Source: Mesotaenium endlicherianum
Taxonomy: Eukaryota; Streptophyta; Zygnematophyceae; Zygnematales; Mesotaeniaceae
Assembly (NCBI GenBank): GCA_009602735.1
Contig: WELA01002258.1
Location: 753,220 to 790,404 of the forward strand
Direction: 5' to 3'
DNA: 37,185 bases
The position numbers and the translations under genes are program-made. Below, one piece after another: positions 9,932 through 18,483 of this stretch (position 1 is the first letter of the stretch; the number at the start of each line of letters is the position of its first letter). The notes under the pieces are model-generated. The model saw only the letters and a list, made by a program, of their open reading frames with translations. It did no database searches and was not told where the DNA came from.

Positions 9932-10306
9932 AGACCAACAAATTTTTCTTTAAAAGTTCCAGCTTTTTGCAACGACGGCGGCAAATTGCTTCATGACGGA
10001 TACATAGATTGGCAAAAACAAGAAGCAATCGTGAGCAAAGAAGGCCTACCCTTAGAGCTCTAGCTTCCGCGGTTTTCGACCCTCTGTGCACAGATACATT
10101 ACCCCCCATCTCAAACCAGATGACAGTCTCTCAGGCATATCTATTGCATAAGCAAGACTCGACCTACCTACTTTTACGACGTACTCCAAGACAAGACATT
10201 GATACAGCTCTTTTTGTTGCAAATGTCACGACATGTTGGCTGCCTTCTTCACTGGCATATATAAGACTGCTCTGCTGGTGTTGTCCGCGCAAGTGATGGG
10301 TCACGT

Positions 10307-10360
10307 GGGGGTTTGGGTGGGGGTGGGGGTACGGAAGGTGGGGGTTTGGGTGGGGTGGGG
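10307..10360 (+). repeat. G-run cluster (potential G-quadruplex) in hAT-1
   Basis: At least eight runs of three to five G separated by one to about eight bases, including two near-copies of GTGGGGGTTTGGGTGGG. This satisfies the usual G3+N1-7 quadruplex pattern on the plus strand. It marks the left border of the G/T-rich core. Confidence 0.65.
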
Positions 10361-10921
10361 ATTTGTTAACCTCTAAGCCTCAAGTGTTGCAGGAATGAGC
10401 ACCGCCGATCAGTCTAGTTCCTTTGCTTGCTAGGCACTTACCCTGCAGTCAGTAGTAGCCAGCGCATGCACGACTATGCATGAGCTTACAAAGCTGCTTC
10501 TTGGTCTTCAATCCTCCTCTAAGTGCAGCCCCAGCTTGAGCTCGACGCCCCACGGGAGCACTTTGTGGGCCTAATGGACTCGGCAGTACTTCTTGGTCCC
10601 CACTGTTGGGCCTGCGGCCAAGCCAACTCTGGCCATGGTCCTGGTTCTGACAGAAAGAGGTGCGGGGTATTGTCATCGTTACATGCAGACGGTGAAGGGC
10701 AGCTTTCCCGAGGGTATTTTCAACGGGCGTGAGGTTTGCTGCAGCAAGTGCCTCAAGTAAGTGCAACTCGTGGTCGGTGGGGTCGGAGGTAAGTTGTACG
10801 CATCCTCCCCATTCTTACCTTGTACGGCACCGACGGGGTTGGGGGGAGGGGGGGGGTCCAACAAGCAGCCGTGTTTTTCACGGCGTAGGTTTGTGTGTGT
10901 AGACTCCTAGCCTGCACTGTT

Positions 10922-10970
10922 GCTGGCTGGCAGCATGTGACGCGCNGCTGGCTGGCAGCATGTGACGCGC
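10922..10970. repeat. 24-bp direct duplication around a single N
   Basis: The 24 bases at 10922-10945 are repeated exactly at 10947-10970 with one N between (10946). This is what an un-merged overlap of two contig ends looks like, so the duplication is probably an assembly join rather than biology. Confidence 0.85.
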
Positions 10971-12311
10971 CTCTGTTTGGGGCAAAGCCAGCAGTGTATG
11001 CTGCGCCTGCCTCCCTCTGGCTTCCTATGCACAGGTGTGTGCTTGGGGTGATTCCACTGGGCGGGGGCGCTCTTCTGCAGGGGTCACGGGCACCACCCCC
11101 GACGTGTGGGAGAGGCTGTCCAGGGGTTAGTACGCGGGGCACCCACATTGCCTGTCCCCCCCTGCTTCTGTTGGGGGGGGGGTGGGGCGACGGCAGCTGG
11201 CGCCCCCCACCCCCCCCCCGTCTGGTGCATACGGGGGGCAGCGATAGTCGCCAACCCCTCTTGCTTTGGTGGAGGAGGTGGGCTGTCTGGGGGTTGTGTG
11301 CGGGACTCCGACGGCAGTGGCGGCACCCGCCCTGGCCAAGTGTGAGGGAGGGGTGGCGCGCACGTGCGCGCTTGTGCCCCTGCATGAAGGCACGTGACTG
11401 TGTGCGCTCGTGCCGGCTGACAGGCGCGTGCGCGCACAAGTCTGTGTGCTTGCAATCCTGTGTGCGTGTGCGGGCAAGCAGGGAGTGTGCGTAAATGTGT
11501 GGCAGTGTGTGTGCTTTGCAGACTGAAGAGCGGGCGGGGGAGTGGGCATACAGGCAATCATGTGTGTGGGCGAAAGGGTGAAGCGTGCGCGTCAAGTGAA
11601 GAAGCAGTAGTGTTTTGTGATGCCCCCTCTCCCACATGGGTCGCGGTTGCAACTCTCCTAGCTGCTGTCCAGACGCTGTGCGTGGGGGCTCAATGGCAGC
11701 GGCTGTCCCCCCCCTGGTTTCATTTGTGCGGGGTTCAACGGCTGCGGCTGCACGCCTCTGGTCTGGTGTTGGTGCGTGGGGAAGGGGGGGGGGGATTTGG
11801 ACCAAATGCACGTGTGCTGTGCGTGGGCACCTGCAAGTGGGTGGATTTTTGTGCGTGTGTGGGTGTCAGCGGCAGGGCAGGCAGGTGCCCGTGCAAGTCT
11901 CCGTCTGTGCTTGTGCACGTGTGTGCATGTGTGTATGATTGTATTTTTTGGTGCGTCTGTGTGTGTATTTGTGCGTGTATGTATGCGTTTCGTGTCTTGG
12001 TGTGCATGTGTGCGCGCGTGCTTGGTGTGTGTAAAACAAGTATCTCTCGTCCTCGCTCACTCGTGGTTCTTGTTCAAGCTTCCCAATGCGCTTAGCAGCT
12101 AAGCACACAGGCGTGTGTGCATCCTGTGTGTCCATTCATGTGTTTTTGTGCAAAAGTGTGTGCATGGGAGGCTCTGGGTGCACACATCTCTGTTCTTGTG
12201 CAAGCGTGAGTGCATCTGTGAATGTATATATTGTTGCATGTGTTGTGGCAGCAGGTGCTCGCTTCTGGACTGGTGTGTGCGGGGGCTGTCGAGGACCGGG
12301 ACTGTGCGGGG

Positions 12312-12383
12312 GGTGTGCAAGCAACATTTCATGTTTGACCTGTGGGAGGTGTGCAAGCAACGTCTCTGGTTTGACTTGTGTTT
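12312..12383 (+). repeat. 36-bp imperfect tandem duplication in hAT-1 core
   Basis: Units at 12312-12347 and 12348-12383 both begin GGTGTGCAAGCAAC and share the TTTGAC(C/T)TGTG end. Local duplication within the G/T-rich cargo. Confidence 0.75.
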
Positions 12384-12483
12384 GTGTGTGGCAGGGGGTG
12401 GCAGTGACAGCAGCTGGTTTTAAGCTCGGGTTGCATCTGCAACGGCTGCCTCCCCGCGACAAGTGTCGATTCACTTACAGGTT

Positions 12484-13346
12484 GAGGTGACCGACTGAGC
12501 TTTATGAGCTCAACTAGATCGCAAATTTTTTGACTTACCTTTTGTCAGCTGGGAAAAGTAAAAGGTAGGCTTTGCATATCATTTGTATGAGCTTTGTTTT
12601 GCAACCATGTCATATTATGTCGTGAGACAATAATTTTAGTTGCAATAACGTGAACAAATACAAACAAAGTGCTAGGATGTGTGTCTTTGCACATTTATTG
12701 CCCAAAAAGCAGTCATAGTATATCGACCAAGTACATAAGTCGCAACTTGAGTAATACTGCGCATAGACACTTCTTATTGTAAAATACGTAATTCAATCGC
12801 TTTTTATGTGTAATGAATATCATATTGCTTATTATAACAACCTTCATGAGTTTTTCATGGAGAAGGAGAGAAGAAGTAAAGTTGAGGCACAGCTAGTTGG
12901 GAAATATAAAGCACAAATAAAAGATGAAATAATCCAATATTACCTAAACCAAATATGGAATGTAATATGCATTTGGTTATCAATAAATTGTACATCATTT
13001 CTAGTGGACATAGTAGTTACTTACTCTCATTATAGTCTGCGTCGTTCACACCTCGCTGCCAGCAACCGTCAGCCGAACGTGTGGATGGGGGAAAAAAAAA
13101 ACTACATTTTTTGTTCATTGATAAAAAATTTTGCGTGCTGAAATAAATTTTTTTGTTGCTGCCCAGCTTACTAAAAAAAAGTACAATTGTACTTTCACAT
13201 GTGTGATCGTCAGGACTTACCGTCGACGTTCAAACTAAACGTCGTCACGTCGACATTAGCACGAATTAAGCGTACTAAGCGTACTAAGCCATTTTTTTAC
13301 ATATCGAATTTAGCGAATTAGCGTACAAAGCGTATTTAGCGAACTA
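12484..13346. other. AT-rich right arm of hAT-1, no supported gene
   Basis: A short open frame near 12806-13020 encodes a lysine- and glutamate-rich helical-looking stretch (FFMEKERRSKVEAQ) but has no family I recognise. From 13224 to 13244 CGACGTT and AACGTCG form a 7-bp hairpin. From 13260 to 13346 the sequence is dominated by AAGCGTAC/TAGCGTAC motifs, the subterminal repeats of the right end. Confidence 0.5.
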
Positions 13347-13364
13347 GCGTACGGCGTAACCCTG
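13347..13364 (-). repeat. hAT-1 right terminal inverted repeat
   Basis: GCGTACGGCGTAACCCTG, the exact reverse complement of the left terminus. Confidence 0.95.
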
Positions 13365-13372
13365 GCGATTTG
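13365..13372. repeat. hAT-1 target-site duplication, right copy
   Basis: GCGATTTG, matching 9723-9730. It also encodes the shared GDL codons on both sides of the insertion. Confidence 0.95.
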
Positions 13373-13819
13373 GTCAAACTGCATTCTCAGCACCTGTACC
13401 TCCCTGGTGTGGTCAAGAAAAAGCTTGGCCCTGTCTGGGTCGGTCCGTATTCGGTGGTGCATCGTGTCGGTCGGAATGCTTACAAACTGAACATGTCAGC
13501 CGAATACAAGGGTCACCCGGTCTTTAATGTCTCCTACTTGGAACCATACATCAAAGGTGATACACTGTTCACAGGTCGGTTACCTGTCCAACCGGGACCG
13601 GTCCCCGCTGTCTAGGACGGCGACCCTGAGGAATATGTGGTTGAGGAGATTTTAGACGCGCGCTCGATCCGTCGATGGTCTAAATATGTCATGAAGTACC
13701 TCATTCGATGGAAGGGTTACGATGCCTCTGGGGACACTTGGGAATTTGAAGACCATTTGACTAATGCCAAAGGAGCGTTGAAACGGTTCCACCTTTGGGC
13801 GGCTGGAGCACCTCCCTAA
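13365..13819 (+). pseudogene. Integrase SH3-like tail and chromodomain of chromovirus B
   Basis: Directly continues the frame that stops at 9730: VKLHSQHLYLPGVVKKKLGP, then GPYSVVHRVGRNAYKL and HPVFNVSYLEPY, the conserved post-integrase domain. A TAG at 13613-13615 interrupts. The same frame then encodes EEYVVEEILDARSIRR and YLIRWKGYDASGDTWEFEDHL, a chromodomain with the expected aromatic residues. Chromodomains of this position define chromoviruses and direct integration towards modified histones. The frame ends at 13819. Confidence 0.92.
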
Positions 13820-13867
13820 CAGTCATTTCAGTTGACATGGGAAGGTGACAGGATGTCCTGTCTCCAT

Positions 13868-13881
13868 TTAAGTTGGAGGGG
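13868..13881 (+). other. Purine tract TTAAGTTGGAGGGG, candidate polypurine tract of B
   Basis: Lies about 50 bp after the pol stop. The 13-mer TTAAGTTGGAGGG recurs exactly at 15966-15978 and on the minus strand at 29092-29080. Position after pol fits a plus-strand primer tract, but the LTR that should follow is not recognised. Confidence 0.5.
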
Positions 13882-14269
13882 AAAATATATGACAATTAGT
13901 GTGCGAAAACGAGAAAGGGACAGTTATGTGAACCCTAAGTGTCAGCATAGTGACAGAGGGGACAGCCTGGCCCACATAAAGCACCTTTGGCTGAAGGAAA
14001 AAGGGCACAGCAATACATCACTTAACACACCTGAAAACACATTCATACGTTTATGTCTAGCGCACCGCAACTACGTCAACTCCTAGCAATCACCCTGTAA
14101 GGTAAACAGGAACAAATATACCCTATCAATACGAACTTCCTCCCTTCCTGCAACTCCTTGGACAAAGGGCGATATCCTACTAACTTGTGCCCTGGTTGCA
14201 TGTGCAGAATGGGCTTCCACCACACAAAAGGAGGACAGAAAGCGCAAGGCAGAAGAAGCCAGGAGGATA

Positions 14270-15868
14270 ATGGAGCAATATCGGAAGGAGCTGGCGGCCA
14301 CGTCCCTCACCAGGAGAGAACAAGAAAAGGTTTGCAAACAACAAGAGGCGGCAGAAGAAGTACAGAGGAAGAAGGATCAGGAAGCGGAAAACCTCAGGAA
14401 AGCTGAGGAGGAGAGACAAAAGAAACAACAAGAAGAAGCGGCAGCGGCAGAGAAGGAGAGAAGGAAAAAGGCTGAAGCGGACAGGCAGAAGAGCTTGGCT
14501 ACTTACAAGTATACAGTTGTGGGTGGCCAAAACTTTGATAACATGAAGGAAGCATTGCTGGCAGCCCAGGAGATCAACAAGCTGGAACAAACAACACTGC
14601 TACAGAGGGAAGGAGCTGCAGCACTGGATAGGTATATTGTGACACACACCGGTGTGGTTCTCTACGAGGATTATGCCAAGATGGTGGGCTATATAGCAGA
14701 GCAGGTCCGGTACCTTGCCGATGATTTAGAGAAGAAGCCAGTCCCATTACCGGGAATAGTGGGAGATCAGAGACTCATCAGGATGGTGAGCATGCGGCCC
14801 GATAGGTTTAAGGATACGGTATTCTACCTCACACTATTGCCAGCTTACAATGAAGTTGAGAGAAGGAGCTGGGAGTACTTGGCCAGGGAAGCAGGACAGC
14901 AGATGTTCTCTCCCCACTGGTTCCCCTGTAAACTGAGAAAGGCTGAGCATGGACCCCAGTACTACCAACACCCAGCAGATTGGAGGTGGATGACCGTCAC
15001 AAACAAAAAGCAGGATTATGACCGAGCCCATCCAGATGATTTCCACTATGGCCTAGACGGCTACCTCATCCTACCACCTCACATTGCCCCTTGGGACCCC
15101 AGGCTGAATGGTTGCCTGAGCAATATGAATGCAGAGACCAAAGAGCACAGGAGGAGGGGGAGAGACTACTTCTCTAAGGGGAAGCATGCCTTCGTCAAAT
15201 GGGCGAAGAATGCAGGCCGGATAGACATCAGCAGGCTGAAGGCCAAGCAACCTCCAGCGCGCCCTAAGAAAGGGAGGTCAGTAGACTACTCCATGTCTAC
15301 CAGGGAGCAGGACGACTTAGTGGACAAGACTCCTACTCTCTCAGAGGAGGAGGATGAGGAGGATGAGGAAGAAGAACAAGGCAAAGGAGAAGCGTCAGGA
15401 GCTGGTACTCAGGAGACCCAGGGGCAGGCAAGGGTACTTCCTAAGGAACCAAGATCAGGTGTATGGAACGTGATCCCGGTCATGGAGGCAACTGGACCCC
15501 GCACTCGCTCCCCCAGCCAGCCTGCCCAAGCAGGGGAAGAAGCTGATCTGACTGTACTTGGCAGCAGACACAGGCAGAAATCCCCAGAGGACAGGGGTGC
15601 CAGAAGAGGGACACGCGGGATGGCCAGAGGTATGCCGGCCTCCCCCTTTGCTCAGGGTGTATTTCAACATCCTACTGGAATGCCTGTCTATGTGGGGATC
15701 AACACCCAAGTGGGTGAAGAGCAGGCTACCATCCTTCGTTCTCCTCGAGGTCCAACTTTAGAACAAACGTGGTTCTTTAGAAGGCCAGCTGACAGACCTA
15801 GACGGCTGTCGAGGTCTAGGTCCAGATCTCAGTCTCCTGATCCTGAAGCCCCAAGAACAACCCCCTAG
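14270..15868 (+). CDS. Hypothetical coiled-coil / acidic / SR-rich protein (532 aa)
   Basis: I do not recognise the family. Residues 1-80 are a charged heptad-like helix rich in E, K, Q and A (probable coiled coil). Residues 85-330 look globular, with a W/Y/P-rich block (YYQHPADWRWM, LDGYLILPPHIAPWDP). An acidic run (SEEEDEEDEEEE) lies near 357-372, then a disordered Pro/Arg region, ending with an SR-like tail (RRLSRSRSRSQS). No signal peptide, membrane helix or zinc knuckle is evident. The ATG at 14270 is the first in frame; the frame is open back to about 14088 without another ATG, so an upstream exon or non-ATG region is possible. It ends about 100 bp before the purine tract at 15966. It could be an extra ORF of a retroelement or a captured gene. 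It is one of the few intact frames in a decayed landscape. Confidence 0.65.
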   Translation: MEQYRKELAATSLTRREQEKVCKQQEAAEEVQRKKDQEAENLRKAEEERQKKQQEEAAAAEKERRKKAEADRQKSLATYKYTVVGGQNFDNMKEALLAAQEINKLEQTTLLQREGAAALDRYIVTHTGVVLYEDYAKMVGYIAEQVRYLADDLEKKPVPLPGIVGDQRLIRMVSMRPDRFKDTVFYLTLLPAYNEVERRSWEYLAREAGQQMFSPHWFPCKLRKAEHGPQYYQHPADWRWMTVTNKKQDYDRAHPDDFHYGLDGYLILPPHIAPWDPRLNGCLSNMNAETKEHRRRGRDYFSKGKHAFVKWAKNAGRIDISRLKAKQPPARPKKGRSVDYSMSTREQDDLVDKTPTLSEEEDEEDEEEEQGKGEASGAGTQETQGQARVLPKEPRSGVWNVIPVMEATGPRTRSPSQPAQAGEEADLTVLGSRHRQKSPEDRGARRGTRGMARGMPASPFAQGVFQHPTGMPVYVGINTQVGEEQATILRSPRGPTLEQTWFFRRPADRPRRLSRSRSRSQSPDPEAPRTTP

Positions 15869-15965
15869 GTGACAGGCTGAAGAGGCAGTCAGTGGGGGAG
15901 GCTGGTCAGGTTCAGTTCCCTTATTTAAGACTTCTGCAGTTTAATGTTGTCGAGGCGACAACAAG

Positions 15966-15978
15966 TTAAGTTGGAGGG
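15966..15978 (+). other. Purine tract, second copy of TTAAGTTGGAGGG
   Basis: Identical to 13868-13880 and to the minus-strand copy at 29080-29092. It sits between the hypothetical ORF and a dispersed repeat that begins TGTAATGAATCAG, an arrangement like polypurine tract plus LTR start. Confidence 0.5.
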
Positions 15979-16370
15979 ATTGTAATGAATCAGTATATTA
16001 GTGGATATAATGTTCAATTAAATATAATAGTTAATTGAGTTCAGCCTGCTGAACTCTAGTTAATAATCAGTCCGCTGGACTTCATATTTAATAGCAGGTT
16101 AATGACTCAGCCGGAAGCAGCAGGCTGAAGTCAACTTAAGCCAGATTGCTGACACATTTTTTGACAGCCCGTTGACTTCCGTACTCGGTAGCAGCGAACT
16201 GCCTCAATATGCATCAAAGTGTGATATGCTTGATGAATGGCAAGATGACATCCCTATGATGGATGGCGATTCGGGATGATGGGAGGTGGCGGTAGATTTG
16301 GTTAACCGAGGTCCTACCAACGTGGTTAACTCCCGGGTAGGCGGTGCCATCGCACTGGCCGTTGAACAGT
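15979..16370 (+). repeat. Dispersed repeat (possible LTR), copy 1
   Basis: Shares ATGAATCAGT at its start (15985-15994) and a 42-base block at 16311-16352 (36 of 42 identical) with the minus-strand segment 30276-29875. The spacing between the two blocks is similar (326 and 360 bases). Each copy follows gypsy-like sequence, suggesting an LTR, but no matching terminal pair or target duplication was found. The stretch from 16370 to 16660 has no gene I can support. Confidence 0.55.
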
Positions 16371-16664
16371 AATCTCATTCCATGTACATATGCTAGGCAT
16401 TGCTCTCGAGTTGGGCATTCGGAAACGAGGCCAACTCTCTTGTACAGCTTACTAAGAGAGATCTGAATCCAAGGCGAGAAGCCATTGATACGCACTGTCT
16501 TCTAACCTTGCTTATGTATGAGTTTACTGATTGCATTATTGATGCTAGTTTACTCGCATTTGACTCACGAGTATTATTCACTGCTAGTGTGTTGTCCTTT
16601 GCCGTTTAACCAATGAACAAAAAATACCATAAAGATTACTTGCTGATATAAAGATCTTTTTTTA

Positions 16665-17719
16665 TTGTTAATCGCCTATTTGGTAAGTCGATTCATTTCA
16701 GAGACTAACATATATGCTGCTCAAAGTCAAGCCAAGGGTTGGATCCCAGCCACTTGCACAGAAATTGTGGTCTCCCATAAGCTTTGTATGGCTATGGGCT
16801 TGCATGCTCCCCCTAGACTTAGTAAGTATTGGCAGAAAATTGTGAATGGACCTATTACCTTACCTTCTTTTGGTAGGTTCATGAGTAGAAATAGGTTCAA
16901 AGACATTAGAAGGTACTTTCATGTGAAGGACACCAAAACTAGAGCCTACTTTCCTAAAGAGTCCAGAGAGTACAAACTTAGGCAGCAGCAACCTTTCACT
17001 GACTTGTGTCACAAGACCTTTGCACAATACTACAGTCCAGGAGAATACATAATTATAGATGAGAAAACTATACCCATTAGAAACAGGCAATATCCTATTA
17101 AAATCTACAATCCCTCTAAGCCCTACAAGTATGGAATGGAAATTTTCTCTTTGTGTAATGGCAATACATATTTTTGTTATGCTTTCATTATATATGATAG
17201 AATAAAAGTTGATGGGTTGAAGACTAAGGTAATTTTAGAACCTAGTAAGTAGACCAATATACTTCTCCGTGTCTAGCTAGTAACTATAGTACTGAGAGAG
17301 TCCTAGTGAATAGGAAGTGGTGGCATAGGGCTTACTGGGGCATCTTTGATGGACTGCTTGCTAATGCTTTCATTTTGTACAAGTTAGCACATCCCGACTC
17401 CGACAAATTTTACATGTATGTGGAGGCAAGGAATGAGATGTGCTATTTTCACCATCCTCATGATGCAAGGCCTAGCACGGTAGCAACTAGAACAGCACCA
17501 TGCGAGCATGTTGGAGAGGCTAGGTGAAACCACAGGCACTTTTCTGCTAAGGTTGAGGAGAGGAAGCATTGTGTGGTGTGCAAAGTCGCTACTTTTGGAC
17601 ATCGTGCCGATGGTCCAAGGGCTCCCAAGGTGTACTTCAAGTGTGAGCATTGCAATGTGTATCTTTGTCTTGCTGTGTGCTTTGCAAGATACCACACAGA
17701 GAGAGAGATTGAATCTTGA
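16665..17719 (+). pseudogene. piggyBac-type (DDE) transposase relic
   Basis: 16665-17251 encodes ISETNIYAAQ, LPSFGRFMSRNRFKDIRRYF and YIIIDEKTIPIRNR followed by KPYKYGMEIFSLC, the piggyBac core with the first catalytic Asp in IIIDEK. The frame then shifts. From 17252 another frame reads DQYTSPCLA (second-Asp motif) and jumps to NYSTERVLVNRKWW...GIFDGLLANAFILY, so roughly 130-150 residues including the third Asp are missing. After an in-frame TGA at 17525 it continues into a Cys-rich C-terminal domain (CVVC, CEHC, CLAVCFARYH) typical of piggyBac, ending at 17719. Inactive. TTAA-flanked ends were looked for but not established. Confidence 0.88.
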
Positions 17720-18483
17720 TCATCTAGATGTAGGACAGAGAAGGGAGGTGAGGGCTTAGGAAAGGCATTGGGCGTTACGTGCGTTTTTGGTCGAATCTGA
17801 GTATTTATGTAGGAGGTATAATAAGCAAATTCATTATTTAAAGAAGCTGTTCAGTTGCATTCTGATGTGTAGGTCATCATGAAATTAGGTAAGTTTTTTT
17901 TTTGACCAAAAAAAATTAATAGTATTGTTTGCTCCTGAAACTTGCTTATTATGCTAATTAAATTCAATTTTTTTAATAAAATAGATAAAATGTCACACGA
18001 TTAGAACTTGAGGTTGAGTGTCAGTCACCTTAATTTCATATCCAAGTACCTTGTATAGTGACATGTGTGGGATATTATGTATGAGTGCATTCCACAGCTC
18101 TTGTTGGACCATGCAAATAAGTGGCCCATGTAAGCCCCAAGTTTGCCAATACTTCCTTGTTGAGAATCAAAATTTTACCCACACTCTTTATGTGTATGTC
18201 TACCTCTGGCATAATTCATAACCGCTGAAGAAAAGCATGGAAGAAAGGGTTCTCAATCATTGTTGACAGTTTTGTCAATGTTTTGTTTCACCTTTTTCTT
18301 CTCAAATTTGCGATTATAAAAAAATGTTTCTTGGAAAACAAAAACTATAGCCATGAAGAGGGTGATATAACCTTGAAAAGCATATAAGGTACATACTCAT
18401 CGAACAACTACTGTGGTCTAAACAAATCAAAGTATGTGGGTAATTGTTGGTCCAAAAACCATTAATTTTGTTGGGCCATCTAG
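17720..18483. other. No gene seen
   Basis: AT-rich sequence between the piggyBac relic and a retroelement fragment. A small inverted repeat TTGACA/TGTCAA is at about 18264-18278. No coding signal, RNA gene or element end was recognised. Confidence 0.5.

Larger units (their letters stand above)
10360..12480. other. G/T-rich cargo of hAT-1 with no supported gene
   Basis: A 2-kb segment with long G runs on the plus strand (about 10840-10857, 11173-11187, 11787-11797) and many TGTG/TGCG alternations between 11340 and 12260. Several open frames exist on both strands because stop codons are scarce in such sequence. All encode low-complexity Cys/Val/Gly or His/Thr/Pro-rich strings with no domain I recognise, so none is annotated as a gene. 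Confidence 0.6.
9731..13364. mobile_element. Non-autonomous hAT transposon hAT-1 (3,634 bp)
   Basis: Both ends are the perfect 18-bp inverted repeat CAGGGTTACGCCGTACGC, flanked by the 8-bp duplication GCGATTTG. Together these define a complete hAT-superfamily element inserted in the integrase tail of chromovirus B; removing it and one duplication restores the frame at codons G-D-L-V-K-L. The terminal 150 bases at both ends carry repeated GTACGC/GCGTAC motifs, as expected for subterminal transposase sites. No transposase is visible inside. The interior is three-part: AT-balanced left arm, a strongly G/T-rich core (about 10.3-12.4 kb) and an AT-rich right arm. The likely helper is a transposase of the type at 20743-22306. 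Confidence 0.93.
5023..13883 (+). mobile_element. Ty3/gypsy chromovirus B, nested target of other elements
   Basis: Plus-strand order: gag (open from 5023), protease, RT, RNase H, integrase and a C-terminal chromodomain ending at 13819. It is truncated at its start by element A, interrupted at 7244-7746 by a solo LTR and at 9731-13364 by hAT-1. It carries in-frame stops at 5752 and 13613, a deletion of the RT catalytic box, and several integrase gaps. A purine tract at 13868-13881 may be its polypurine tract. Its own LTRs are not identified. A related element is split between 18484-19983 and 30292-31392. Confidence 0.9.

Noticed and set aside
10753-12490. Long open frames on both strands of the G/T-rich hAT core (up to about 350 codons)
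   Set aside because: Low-complexity composition, opposite-strand overlap and absence of any domain fit scarcity of stop codons in GT/AC-rich DNA. One frame also spans the N at 10946.
16600-16608. TTAA followed by CC as a left piggyBac terminus
   Set aside because: No matching right terminus with TTAA could be found after 17719, so the element ends are not supported.
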